In this document: positions 39,458-48,558 of the stretch, one piece after another
How the letters are laid out: each line of letters begins with the position of its first letter
How positions within the stretch are numbered: the first letter of the stretch is position 1
Assembly: GCA_964360145.1 (NCBI GenBank)
Contig: CAYHWW010000009.1
Location: forward strand, 1 to 48,649
From: CAYHWW01 sp964360145
GTDB taxonomy: Bacteria; Bdellovibrionota; UBA1018; CAYHWW01
Reading direction: 5' to 3'
DNA length: 48,649 nucleotides
Program-made: the position numbers and the translations under genes
Notes under the pieces: model-generated
What the model saw: the letters and a program-made list of their open reading frames with translations, nothing else
What the model was told of the DNA's origin: nothing
Database searches by the model: none

Positions 39458-41914
39458 GTGAAACGCCTTAGAACCTTCTTCACGCGACTCATCACGGTGA
39501 CACCCTTCAAGGTGACCTTCACCATCGTCAGCGTGTTCTTCATGCTGTCGTTCATCAACGACGTATCGACGAGGGGCCTGCCCTTTGTCAGCATGCTGGA
39601 TAACAAGGCGCTGGACGTCAAGTTCCAGATCCGCGGGCCCCAAAAGCCCATGAGCAAGACCATCATCGTCTCCATCGATGAAAAGTCCTTCCAGACCCTG
39701 GGCCAATGGCCCTTTGACCGCGCCAAAGTCTTCGCCCCCATGATCGAGCGCCTCTGCTCCTACGGCGTCAAAGCCGCCGCCATGGATATTTTCTGGCCCG
39801 AGACGGAGCGCGCCATGAGCTCCGCCATGCGCGAGAAGCTGAAGCAAGTGGCTCGCGAAGCCAAAGCTGAAAGCCTGTTCACCAACCTCATCGAAGGCAG
39901 CGCCGGCGACGCCGCCGTCCGCAAAGCCGTGGAAGGCTGCGCGGGCCGCGCGATCCTCGCCTACAACATGGAGCCCATGCCTCCGCAGTTCGCCTCTGAA
40001 GCCGACGGCAAAGACTACTTCGCCCGCATCGAGAAGCTGCTCACTGCCAATCGCATCCAGTTCGTCACCAAAACCCAGCACGCCATCCTGCCCAAAACGC
40101 CGGACGAAACGGCAAGCGATGACTTCCCCAACACCGACTTCCAAGACTTCAATTTCGCCGCCACGTCGAACAACAACCTCATGACCCCGGACGGCGCCCC
40201 CCAAGCCTACATGAATAACGCCGCCGAGGGTGACGACGGTAATTTCCGCCACTACGTGCCCGTCATGGCCTTGGCAGGCCAATTCATGCCAAGCCTGGCG
40301 CTTAAATTGGCCATGCGTCACTTCGCGGACCCGGCCACTAAACACGAGGCGCCAGTTTACGTTTACGTGCCCGACGTCAATGCTGGCAAAAACTTCTCTC
40401 TGCGCTTGAAGGCCCAGGACGACTTTGTCACCATCCCCGTGGATAAGTCCGGCAAGTTCATCGTCAACTACTACGGCCCCAACTTCATGTTCCCCCATGT
40501 GAGCCTGGCGGATCTCTTGAATGATGAAGAGACCATCACCTACACGCCGTCCCCGGTGATTCACGCCTTGAATGGCGGCATCCCCGGAGAGGAGCCCAAA
40601 CCGGTTACGTTTCTCAAGCGAGGGCTCTTCAAAGACGCCCTGGTCTTAGTGGGCTCCACCGCCGTGGGCGCCCACGATATTCGCCCGCGGCCCTTCGCTA
40701 AAGACGCCTTCGGGGTCGAGAACCACGCCACCGCCCTCGACAACATCGCCACCGAGAACTTCCTGGAGCGCCCCAATGCCGAGACCCTGCTGGGCCTTTT
40801 GGCGGTGCTCTATGTCTTGGGCCTCGCCTACGGCTGGGCCATCGGGCGCCTCAGCGCGAAAACGGGTTTCGCCTTCGCGCTAGTCACCATCGGCGGCCTC
40901 CTCTACTTTGACCAGTTCTACCTCTTCAGCAAAAAGCGCATCGTCTTCTCGGCCCACCTGCAAGCCATCCAGTTTGGCCTCCAGTACCTCGCCATCACCG
41001 TCATCAAGTACATCCGTGAAGAGGCTGACAAGAAGTTCATCCGCGGCGCCTTCGATAAATTCGTCTCCCCCGCGGTCATCGAGCAGATGTTGAATGACCC
41101 GACGAAGCTTCGCATCGGCGGGGAGAAAAAAGAGCTTTCCATCCTGTTCAGCGACGTCGCCGGCTTCACCGAGCTCTCCGAGCGCATCGAAGCCAAGGCG
41201 CTGACCTCGTTCTTGAATGAATACCTCGGCGCCATGACCGACATCGTGCAGGCCAACAACGGCACCCTAGACAAGTACATCGGCGACGCCGTCATGGCCT
41301 TCTGGGGCGCGCCCATTGATAATCCCAAGCATGCGGAGATGGCCGTGAAGACCGCGGTGGAAATGCAGCTCAAGATCGTCGAACTCAATAAGATGTTCCA
41401 AGAGAAGTACGGCTTCGAGATCGAGGCCCGCGTCGGCGTGAACTCCGGCGAGGTCTCCGTCGGGAACTTCGGCTCCAGCAAGGTCTTCGAATACACCGTC
41501 ATCGGTGATAACGTGAACCTGGCCTCCCGCCTCGAAGGTGTGAATAAACACTACGGCACCTCCATCATGATCGCCGACTCGACGTTGCAGCGCCTGCCCC
41601 AGGGCACCTTCGTCACCCGGGAAGTGGACCTCATCAAAGTGAAGGGCAAGCACAAGACCGTGAAGATCCACGAAGTGCTCCCCCGTGCCGCCGGGCAGAA
41701 ACACCCCCTCGAAGACTTCATTAAAATCTTCAAAGAAGGCCTCAACCAATACTATGCCCGCCACTGGGACGAAGCGATCATCCGCTTCGAAGACGTGCTG
41801 AAGCGGGCCAAGAAAGATAAGACATCAGAGGAGTTCATCGAGCGCTGCCGCTACTACAAGGACAATCCCCCCGAGGCGGACTGGGACGGCAGCTGGGAGA
41901 TGAAATCAAAGTGA
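39458..41914 (+). CDS. CHASE2-domain class III adenylate/guanylate cyclase
   Basis: About 818 residues from the GTG at 39458, chosen because the next residues are basic and then form the first membrane helix; a TTG at 39416 is the frame limit. The order is: one membrane helix, a large periplasmic CHASE2 sensor (about 45-430), three membrane helices (about 440-515), then a class III cyclase domain (about 555-750). Metal-binding Asp residues are in FSDVAGFT and YIGDAVMAFWG; the Lys in TLDKYIGD and Asp in VIGDNVNLASR suit ATP, so cAMP is the likely product. The gene after it encodes a cNMP-binding protein, 3 bp away, a natural receiver. Confidence 0.92.
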   Translation: MKRLRTFFTRLITVTPFKVTFTIVSVFFMLSFINDVSTRGLPFVSMLDNKALDVKFQIRGPQKPMSKTIIVSIDEKSFQTLGQWPFDRAKVFAPMIERLCSYGVKAAAMDIFWPETERAMSSAMREKLKQVAREAKAESLFTNLIEGSAGDAAVRKAVEGCAGRAILAYNMEPMPPQFASEADGKDYFARIEKLLTANRIQFVTKTQHAILPKTPDETASDDFPNTDFQDFNFAATSNNNLMTPDGAPQAYMNNAAEGDDGNFRHYVPVMALAGQFMPSLALKLAMRHFADPATKHEAPVYVYVPDVNAGKNFSLRLKAQDDFVTIPVDKSGKFIVNYYGPNFMFPHVSLADLLNDEETITYTPSPVIHALNGGIPGEEPKPVTFLKRGLFKDALVLVGSTAVGAHDIRPRPFAKDAFGVENHATALDNIATENFLERPNAETLLGLLAVLYVLGLAYGWAIGRLSAKTGFAFALVTIGGLLYFDQFYLFSKKRIVFSAHLQAIQFGLQYLAITVIKYIREEADKKFIRGAFDKFVSPAVIEQMLNDPTKLRIGGEKKELSILFSDVAGFTELSERIEAKALTSFLNEYLGAMTDIVQANNGTLDKYIGDAVMAFWGAPIDNPKHAEMAVKTAVEMQLKIVELNKMFQEKYGFEIEARVGVNSGEVSVGNFGSSKVFEYTVIGDNVNLASRLEGVNKHYGTSIMIADSTLQRLPQGTFVTREVDLIKVKGKHKTVKIHEVLPRAAGQKHPLEDFIKIFKEGLNQYYARHWDEAIIRFEDVLKRAKKDKTSEEFIERCRYYKDNPPEADWDGSWEMKSK

Positions 41915-41917
41915 TTT

Positions 41918-42973
41918 ATGGCAGCTAACGTCAAAAAATTAAAACGCGGTGAACTGCTCTTCAGCGAAGGTGATGCTTCGAAGTCGATGTATTTCATCCA
42001 AAGAGGCAGTCTCAGGCTCTACAAGAAAAAGGGCAACGCCCCCATTGAGCTGGGCATGATCCACTCCGGCGAAGTGGTGGGCGAGATGGGGTTCCTCGAC
42101 GGCGGCCAGCGCAGCGCGTCCGCGGAGGCCATCAGCGACACCGACCTCGTCGAGGTCACCAACGATAAAATGCAAGAGCAATTGAAGGTGATGCCCCCCT
42201 GGCTCATCGTGCTGCTCAAATCCGTGGTGAACCGCCTGCGCTCGGCGAACACCAAGATCCGCCAGCTGGAAACCGTGTCCACCTCCATCACCTACGGCCG
42301 CGACGGCCCGACGTCAGCGTTCACCTACCTCACGCCTTACGACGTGATGAAAATCTCCATGGCCGTTCTTCTCAGCGCCGCACGCAGCACGGAGAAAGCC
42401 AGCGAGACTCACATCAAGGTCAAGATCGGCACCATCCAGAAATACGCCGGCAATATTTTAGGCGAGCACATGAGCAAGATCATGGAGATGATCGACGTCT
42501 TGAGCCAGATAGAGATCATGAAGGTGGATCGCCAACCTGACGGCAAAGGCAGCGAGAAAGTGGAGCTCTTCGTGCGCGACATCGAGCTCCTCGAGGCTCT
42601 CTTGAGTTTCGTCAACGAAGAGAACCTGAAAGACCACACGAAGAAGATGAACATCACCAAGCGCGGGCTAGCCGTCATGGCCCTCATCGGTAAGCACCTC
42701 GGTGACTACGCCCCTGATGCCAACGGCATCGCCTCCGTGAACATGGCTGAGATCGTGGCCAAAGCGAAAGAGCAGAATGGCGGCAAAGAGCCGTTCCTCG
42801 CCGATGAATTCAATGAGCTGGTGAAGTGCAAGATCTGCACGGAGCCCTCCATCACCGACGCGAAGACCTCCATCACCAAGGTCCACGCGGAGAGCTTTCG
42901 TCGCCTCTACAAGATGCAGGTCGTACTGAAAGAAGTCGACGCGGTGAACGAGTCCAAGCGCCGAGCGGCCTGA
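41918..42973 (+). CDS. Cyclic-nucleotide-binding protein
   Basis: 351 residues. Residues about 5-115 form a cNMP-binding beta roll: KRGELLFSEGD, YFIQRGSLRLYKK, and a phosphate-binding cassette GEVVGEMGFLDGGQRSASAEA with the Arg that usually contacts the phosphate. There is no Crp-type DNA-binding motif. A region near 165-220 (TIQKYAGNILGEHMSKIMEM and the following strands) may be a divergent winged helix; the rest is unassigned. It starts 3 bp after the cyclase stop and is followed within 7 bp by a histidine kinase, so the three form one operon. It probably reads the cyclase's product. Confidence 0.85.
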   Translation: MAANVKKLKRGELLFSEGDASKSMYFIQRGSLRLYKKKGNAPIELGMIHSGEVVGEMGFLDGGQRSASAEAISDTDLVEVTNDKMQEQLKVMPPWLIVLLKSVVNRLRSANTKIRQLETVSTSITYGRDGPTSAFTYLTPYDVMKISMAVLLSAARSTEKASETHIKVKIGTIQKYAGNILGEHMSKIMEMIDVLSQIEIMKVDRQPDGKGSEKVELFVRDIELLEALLSFVNEENLKDHTKKMNITKRGLAVMALIGKHLGDYAPDANGIASVNMAEIVAKAKEQNGGKEPFLADEFNELVKCKICTEPSITDAKTSITKVHAESFRRLYKMQVVLKEVDAVNESKRRAA

Positions 42974-42980
42974 CGGGGGC

Positions 42981-44804
42981 ATGATGACCCTCAAGCGTCG
43001 CATTCTCGTTTCCATCCTCGGCTCCCTCGTGCTGTGCGCGAGCCTGGGTGGTGCCTTCGCCCTGGTCATCACGGAGCTCCAGCATGCCTTGGTGGACGGG
43101 CAGCGCTACGTGGATAAACAAAAGGCGGCCTCGGAGGCCGTGGCGACATGCTTCACGGAGCTCCAATACATCGCTATGAGGCACCTGAGGGATTACGATG
43201 ACAAGGTAGGCGATGAATTCGTGAATAAAGTGCACTCCTGTGCCACATCCATCAACGAGCGAGTACAGGAAGGCCTCCTCACCAATGTCCAGGCCCAGGA
43301 ATTCATTGTCGTCATCCACAAGTTTGAGCGAGAAGTGCTCGAGCTCTCAGGTGAATTACGTAATGCGTCCGCTTCACTCATGCGCGTCCACACGAAAATC
43401 ACCGAACTCGCCCATGTTGCGGCGACGTCGCGAAGAAAAACCATGGACATCCGCCCACTCAACGACATCGCGTTGCGCATGAGCGCCAGCGCCATGGGCA
43501 ATGCCGCCATCGATAAAGACGCGGTCACCGCAGTCACCCGCGCAATGCGCGCTCAGCTAGGAGCACTGGACTCAACCAGCCGGGAGAGAATCGATGACCT
43601 CCTCCTGGATCTTGAGATCGCCACGGAGACCTGGAATAAGTCATTGACTAAGGACGAATCGGCCCTCGTCGGCACGGGTAAGTCCTTTGCCCACATCCCT
43701 GTTTCATTCTCCGACAGCGCCCTCAATAAGATGACGCAGCAGCTCGCCCGCCCCCTGGGCCTGGTACGCTACTCGCTCTACGGGACCATCGCGTTGTTCC
43801 CCCTCATCGCCCTCATGGGGCTATTCCTCACCCGCTGGATCCTGAAGAGTTGGACCCGCACCATGGGCCTCTTGAAAGAGATGGGCACCAGCATCATCCA
43901 GAACAGTGGTAACTCCACGGATCTCGTGCAAGACCTCGAGAACGAGTCCAAGGCGGGCCATGGTGACGAGGTGTCCGTGGCCCTGGACGCCATGCTCCAG
44001 ACCTTTCGAGAGTTGGAAGACCTGAAAAAATCACTGGAGAAAAAGGTTGAAGCGAGGACAAGGGACTTAAAGAAAACCCAGAACCAGCTCTTTCAAGCGG
44101 AGAAGCTGGCGGGACTGGGCACTCTGGCATCAGGTGTCGCCCACGAGCTCAATAACCCCCTCCAGGTCATCCGACTCGGCATCGAGAGCCTAGAGATCGC
44201 TGACAGCGCCGCGGAGAAGAAGCCCTTTGTGGAGCAATGCCTGCGGCATGTGGATCGCATGAGCCTTATCATCGCCCAACTCCGCCGCATGGCCAGAAAT
44301 TCCGATGGCCGCGAGGAATGGGCGCACCTCCCAACCATGTACAACAACGCCATGGTCCTCCTCGGGGGGCGCCTGAGCGGGGGTAAAGTTGAGATCACCT
44401 GCGACCTCCCCCAAGACATGGAAGTGAAGTGCGAACCCATGCAGTTCGAGTCGCTGCTCTCGAATCTGATGTCCAACGCCATTGATGCTGTTCTCATGAG
44501 GAAGGAACCCACAAGCCCGCCGTGCATCGAGATCACCGCGCAGAAGGCGGGCAAAGACCTGGTGCTCAGCATCAAGGATAACGGCACTGGCATCCCAGAA
44601 GAAATCAAGAGCCGCATCTTCGAGCCCTTCTTCACGTCGAAGGATGTGGGCAAGGGAATGGGCCTGGGGTTATCCCTCAGCCACAAAATCGCGCTCGAGC
44701 ATCAAGCCGCGCTCACGATGGAGAGCACCGCGGGAAAAGGCTCGATTTTCAAACTGAAGCTGCCCAGCAAAAGACTGCGGCAACGGGCATTGGCCGCAGC
44801 CTAA
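42981..44804 (+). CDS. Membrane histidine kinase
   Basis: 607 residues. Membrane helices at about 8-30 and 265-288 enclose a helical periplasmic sensor of about 230 residues, a four-helix-bundle-like type. A HAMP-like linker and coiled coil (to about 370) precede the HisKA domain with phospho-acceptor His388 in SGVAHELNNP. The ATPase domain has the N box NLMSNAIDA, G1 DNGTGIP and G2 GKGMGLGLS. It is the third gene after cyclase and cNMP protein and converges with the REC-HD-GYP gene. Its partner is probably one of the receiver proteins encoded at 44833-48558. Confidence 0.93.
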   Translation: MMTLKRRILVSILGSLVLCASLGGAFALVITELQHALVDGQRYVDKQKAASEAVATCFTELQYIAMRHLRDYDDKVGDEFVNKVHSCATSINERVQEGLLTNVQAQEFIVVIHKFEREVLELSGELRNASASLMRVHTKITELAHVAATSRRKTMDIRPLNDIALRMSASAMGNAAIDKDAVTAVTRAMRAQLGALDSTSRERIDDLLLDLEIATETWNKSLTKDESALVGTGKSFAHIPVSFSDSALNKMTQQLARPLGLVRYSLYGTIALFPLIALMGLFLTRWILKSWTRTMGLLKEMGTSIIQNSGNSTDLVQDLENESKAGHGDEVSVALDAMLQTFRELEDLKKSLEKKVEARTRDLKKTQNQLFQAEKLAGLGTLASGVAHELNNPLQVIRLGIESLEIADSAAEKKPFVEQCLRHVDRMSLIIAQLRRMARNSDGREEWAHLPTMYNNAMVLLGGRLSGGKVEITCDLPQDMEVKCEPMQFESLLSNLMSNAIDAVLMRKEPTSPPCIEITAQKAGKDLVLSIKDNGTGIPEEIKSRIFEPFFTSKDVGKGMGLGLSLSHKIALEHQAALTMESTAGKGSIFKLKLPSKRLRQRALAAA

Positions 44805-44832
44805 TCTGCTTTGATGAGCAGACCCTTAGGGC

Positions 44833-46236
44833 TCACGCCGTGCCCTCCGGGTTGTGCCGCGAAGGCACGACCATGTCCAACTTGAATACTTTGATGAGAG
44901 CCTGCAGCGACGTTTCCTCGTAGTGCTCGGGATGCAAAGACAGCATCCGCTGTATCGCCTCGGCGGGCTTCATCCCTGGGGAATTCGGATTTTTCAACAC
45001 GAGGCTGCAAAACTCATTGGCTACAGCCACTACCCGGGCCAAGGGATGGATCTTCATGCGCCGCAAGTGCGCGGGATACCCGAGGCCAAGACAGTTTTCA
45101 TGATGCTCGTTGGTGATCTGGAGAATGTCCGTCGGTATGCCTTCGACCGCGGATAGAATCTCCGCCCCGCGCCCGGGGTGGGTTTCGTATGCGGTCACCT
45201 CGTCTGCCGTAAGCTCGCTGCGGGACTTGTTGAGGAGCTCCACCGGCAACTCCTTTTTGCCAATGTCGTGCAGCATGCCGCCAAGGGCCAACTTGAAAAT
45301 CGTTGTCGGGGAATTCCAACCCAAGGCCTTGCCAATGAGCACTGAATACATACTCACCCCCACGCTGTGGATGTAGAGATGGTCGGTATGGGATGACAGT
45401 GCCGCCAGCAAGTCCATGGTCCCCTCGCAGTCCGCCACGATGGAAACTGCGTTCTCCACCAGAGCCCCCGCCTGCTGAAACAACTCCTCATCGATGTCGC
45501 TCTTATACAGGCTCTGAAGCATGACCTCGGAGGTGTGCTTGACCAGATGTAATTTCTTTTTTTGATCGAACTTCTTCGCTCGCATCACGGCCCCGACAAG
45601 CACGAGATTGAGACCGAGGTATTTTTTAAAATCCTCTTTCTGCATGTAGAGGAACATGATGCCCTTGACCTTATAAGCTTGGATGCGATCCTGGGCGATG
45701 TCCTCGCCCCTGTGGGCGATCTTGACGTACTTCATTTCCGAGACGCGGATGAAGATATCGTATTGCATCTCGCGGCCCGAGACGAAATCATCCATGCTGA
45801 TCTTGCAGTATTCGGAATCCAATGACGCGGGCTCACTGTCCGTGGGCTCGTTCTTCTGGATACTGGATTCAATGGCTTGCTCCAATTCCTCCTTCTTGAA
45901 GGGCTTTGCAAGAAAACCATCAGCTCCGATTTGTGCAGCCTCATGGGCCTCGGAGATGTTGCTGAATCCTGTCATCAACACGACGGGCAAAGGCCGGTTG
46001 GCTTTGATCCATTGCAGCAACTGAATGCCCGTCTCGTCCGGCATGCGGATGTCGGAGATCACAAGGTCAAATTTCTCCAAACCAAGGAGCTGCTTCGCGT
46101 GGGCGACATTTTCCGCGCACACAGGCTCGTGTTTCAACTGCTGCAAACTCTTCTCCAGCGCGATGCGGAAGTAATAGTCATCCTCGACGATGAGTATGCG
46201 CCTTGCCGTGAACGCCGCCTTCTTGTCAGCACTCAT
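44833..46236 (-). CDS. Response regulator with HD-GYP c-di-GMP phosphodiesterase domain
   Basis: 467 residues. Receiver domain 13-125 with phospho-acceptor Asp62 in VISDIRMP and Lys111. A middle segment (about 145-230) with YDIFIRVSEMKYVKIAHRGE is the type often found before HD-GYP domains. The HD-GYP part has His323-Asp324 in MLHDIGK and HHE...GLGYP at 378-388, so the catalytic set looks complete. It should hydrolyse c-di-GMP to GMP when phosphorylated. Its start overlaps the upstream receiver gene by 11 bp. Last gene of the reverse operon. Confidence 0.93.
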   Translation of the reverse strand: MSADKKAAFTARRILIVEDDYYFRIALEKSLQQLKHEPVCAENVAHAKQLLGLEKFDLVISDIRMPDETGIQLLQWIKANRPLPVVLMTGFSNISEAHEAAQIGADGFLAKPFKKEELEQAIESSIQKNEPTDSEPASLDSEYCKISMDDFVSGREMQYDIFIRVSEMKYVKIAHRGEDIAQDRIQAYKVKGIMFLYMQKEDFKKYLGLNLVLVGAVMRAKKFDQKKKLHLVKHTSEVMLQSLYKSDIDEELFQQAGALVENAVSIVADCEGTMDLLAALSSHTDHLYIHSVGVSMYSVLIGKALGWNSPTTIFKLALGGMLHDIGKKELPVELLNKSRSELTADEVTAYETHPGRGAEILSAVEGIPTDILQITNEHHENCLGLGYPAHLRRMKIHPLARVVAVANEFCSLVLKNPNSPGMKPAEAIQRMLSLHPEHYEETSLQALIKVFKLDMVVPSRHNPEGTA

Positions 46237-46642
46237 GGCGACCGCCCTTCATTTTAGCGTCCATAACAGCCTGAAATGCGGTGAGCAGGGCATTGCGATC
46301 CAATGGCTTTTCAAAGACCGCGTCGGCGCCCCACTCTTGCGCACGACTTAAGTCCATCAGGGCATGCCCACTCATGAGGAATACCGCGGGGTCAGCGCTG
46401 TGGCGTTCACGCACCAAGTTCAGCAGTTGGATGCCAGTGCCGCCAGGCATGCAGACGTCGGTGAGGATCAAATGGACTGGCTGTTCCTGGCAGATCTTCC
46501 AGGCTTCGCCCCCACTCTCGGCCAAATGCACGAGAAAACCACTCCGCCGGAAATGAAAGGCGATGGCGTTCCGGTGATCGGCATCATCATCAACGATGAG
46601 CACCGTGAGCTGTGGCTTGGATTGATTCTGAATATTATCCAT
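46226..46642 (-). CDS. Single-domain response regulator
   Basis: 138 residues, one receiver domain with acidic pocket DDD (18-20), phospho-acceptor Asp62 in LTDVCMPGG, and Lys112. No output domain, so it acts as a phosphate shuttle or by binding a partner (CheY or Spo0F type). The 3' end overlaps the HD-GYP gene by 11 bp, and its start is 9 bp after the stop of the REC-PilZ gene. Confidence 0.92.
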   Translation of the reverse strand: MDNIQNQSKPQLTVLIVDDDADHRNAIAFHFRRSGFLVHLAESGGEAWKICQEQPVHLILTDVCMPGGTGIQLLNLVRERHSADPAVFLMSGHALMDLSRAQEWGADAVFEKPLDRNALLTAFQAVMDAKMKGGRHEC

Positions 46643-46651
46643 GTTTCCTCG

Positions 46652-47404
46652 TCATTGATTCGGAATGAAAGCCTTTGGTCTGCTGGAATTGACGATCTCG
46701 ATCACTCTCTGTCTCTCATTCTCTCCCAAAAAGATGAATTCGATGCCGCACCCCGTGGGCATCTGCGCTGAATCTTTCGTCCTGACCCAACGCACGACCC
46801 CTGTCCCATTGAGGGAAGACTCAGACCCTTCAAAGGCGATCTTGAATGACACGGCGTCATTGGAGTTCGGCAGCTTGCTGCCTCCCAGGGTGACGAACAT
46901 GCCGCCTCGCCCGAGGCTGACGACCTTGGAGGCCATGGCCTCGGTTAGTCCTTGAAACTGGAGCTGAATGCTGAACTCCACGTCAACCCTGTCCGTGGAT
47001 CGAGCCCAACGCTCCTGGGATGGTGTCATGAGCCGCTCAATGGTCTCTTGGATCACCTTTTTATCAAATGGCTTGCTGAAAAGTGCCTCAGCCCCTTTGT
47101 TGTACGCCTCTTCCGTTGTGAGGTCCGTGAAGCCGCTCATCAGCAAGATGATAGGCGTCTCCGGCCTCAACTCTTTCACTCGATCAAGAAGCTGGACACC
47201 ATCGCCGCCAGGCATGCGAACGTCTGAAATAATGACATCGATGGGCTGCGCCTTGATCATCTCCAATGCGTCATTGCCGCCACTCGCTGTCAACACTTGA
47301 TAGCCGAGCCTCTGGAACGACCGTGCGAGAATATCGCGAAAATCCTCGTCGTCGTCGACGAGCATGATGCGGGTATTTTCCGGTGATTTTGTGCCGGTAT
47401 TCAT
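46652..47404 (-). CDS. Response regulator with PilZ domain
   Basis: 250 residues. Receiver domain 11-125 with Asp61 in IISDVRMPGG and Lys111. The PilZ domain (about 130-240) has RxxxR as Arg132 to Arg136, but the second motif reads VVSLGRGG, without the usual Asp or Asn, so c-di-GMP affinity may be reduced. It would join a phosphorelay to c-di-GMP. It overlaps the upstream REC-kinase by ATGA coupling. Confidence 0.92.
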   Translation of the reverse strand: MNTGTKSPENTRIMLVDDDEDFRDILARSFQRLGYQVLTASGGNDALEMIKAQPIDVIISDVRMPGGDGVQLLDRVKELRPETPIILLMSGFTDLTTEEAYNKGAEALFSKPFDKKVIQETIERLMTPSQERWARSTDRVDVEFSIQLQFQGLTEAMASKVVSLGRGGMFVTLGGSKLPNSNDAVSFKIAFEGSESSLNGTGVVRWVRTKDSAQMPTGCGIEFIFLGENERQRVIEIVNSSRPKAFIPNQ

Positions 47405-48558
47405 GCTTGGCTCGGGATCTTGATGACAAATCTGGTGTTGGGGCTGGCAGCGTCGATGCCAAGGCTCCCCCGGTGGGCCTCAATGATGCCCTTTGAGATG
47501 CTGAGCCCAAGGCCCGTGCCTTTTCCGATTTCCTTGGTCGTGAAAAAGGGCTGAAAGATCTTCGCCCTGACGCTCTCCGATATGCCTTTTCCACTGTCGG
47601 TCACGGTCAGGAGGACACTGCCATCCACTGCACTTACTGAGATTCTGATCCATTTTTCAGGGAGCGTCGCGATGGCATCGCAAGAATTATTGATGAGGTT
47701 CAGCAGCACCTGGGAGATCTGCACTGGCCGACAGTAAGCCGTGACACCGTCGGGAATGGGATCGATCTCCAGCTTGATGCAATTATACTTGATCTTCTCC
47801 CCGCACAGGGCCGTGGCATCCGTCACGATCTGGCTCAAGGGGAAAAGATTGAGGGCATCCTTGGTGCCATCCCTGGAGAATGTCTTCAGCCCCCGAACAA
47901 TGGCGCCGATCCTCTGCACGGTGCGAATGATGATCTGCACGCTATCCGCCATAGCGGCTTTGTCCAGTTTCTCATCCGAGATCAAGTCCGTCAGCTGCTC
48001 GCTCACCAGCTGGATCGTGCCCAATGGCGTATTGATCTCATGGGCGATGCCGCCCGCCATCTCCCCCAGAGCGGCCATCTTCGCCGTGTTGACGAGCATG
48101 CCTTGAGCCTCGGTGAGTTGACGGGTGCGCTCCTGGACTTTTTCTTCCAATGATCGATTCATGTCAGCAAGCTGCTGTTCTGCCGCGGCAAGACGCAGGA
48201 ACACCCGCGCCTTCGCCAGCAGCTCCTCAGGCGCGAAGGGCTTCGTCATGTAGTCGTCCGCCCCGACGTCGTAGCCCTTGAGCCGTTCTTCAATCATGGC
48301 CTTGCCAGACACAAGGATGATCTTGCTCAACGCACACTTCGGATCGGTCCGGATTCTCTTGCAGACTTCATAGCCGTCCATGCCCGGCATCATGATGTCG
48401 AGCAGAATGAGGCTGGGAACGGTTTTCTCGATGACCTTCAGGGCCTCTTCCCCCGTGGAGGCCACTTGGAGCGGCACGACACCGTCCAAAGTTTCCGTGA
48501 TGATCCTCTGGTTCCTGGGCTCGTCATCCACAATCAATACGCTCTGTTGTATAGTCAT
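47401..48558 (-). CDS. Receiver-histidine kinase hybrid (REC-HisKA-HATPase)
   Basis: 385 residues. An N-terminal receiver with Asp54 in ILLDIMMPG and Lys106, a coiled coil (about 120-160), HisKA with His173 in GGIAHEINTP, and a HATPase domain with Asn291 in NLINNSCDA, G1 DSGKGI and G2 GKGTGLGLSIS. No membrane segment, so it is cytoplasmic. The receiver-first order suggests its kinase is controlled by another kinase, probably the one whose end lies directly upstream. Coupled on both sides through ATGA overlaps. Confidence 0.94.
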   Translation of the reverse strand: MTIQQSVLIVDDEPRNQRIITETLDGVVPLQVASTGEEALKVIEKTVPSLILLDIMMPGMDGYEVCKRIRTDPKCALSKIILVSGKAMIEERLKGYDVGADDYMTKPFAPEELLAKARVFLRLAAAEQQLADMNRSLEEKVQERTRQLTEAQGMLVNTAKMAALGEMAGGIAHEINTPLGTIQLVSEQLTDLISDEKLDKAAMADSVQIIIRTVQRIGAIVRGLKTFSRDGTKDALNLFPLSQIVTDATALCGEKIKYNCIKLEIDPIPDGVTAYCRPVQISQVLLNLINNSCDAIATLPEKWIRISVSAVDGSVLLTVTDSGKGISESVRAKIFQPFFTTKEIGKGTGLGLSISKGIIEAHRGSLGIDAASPNTRFVIKIPSQA

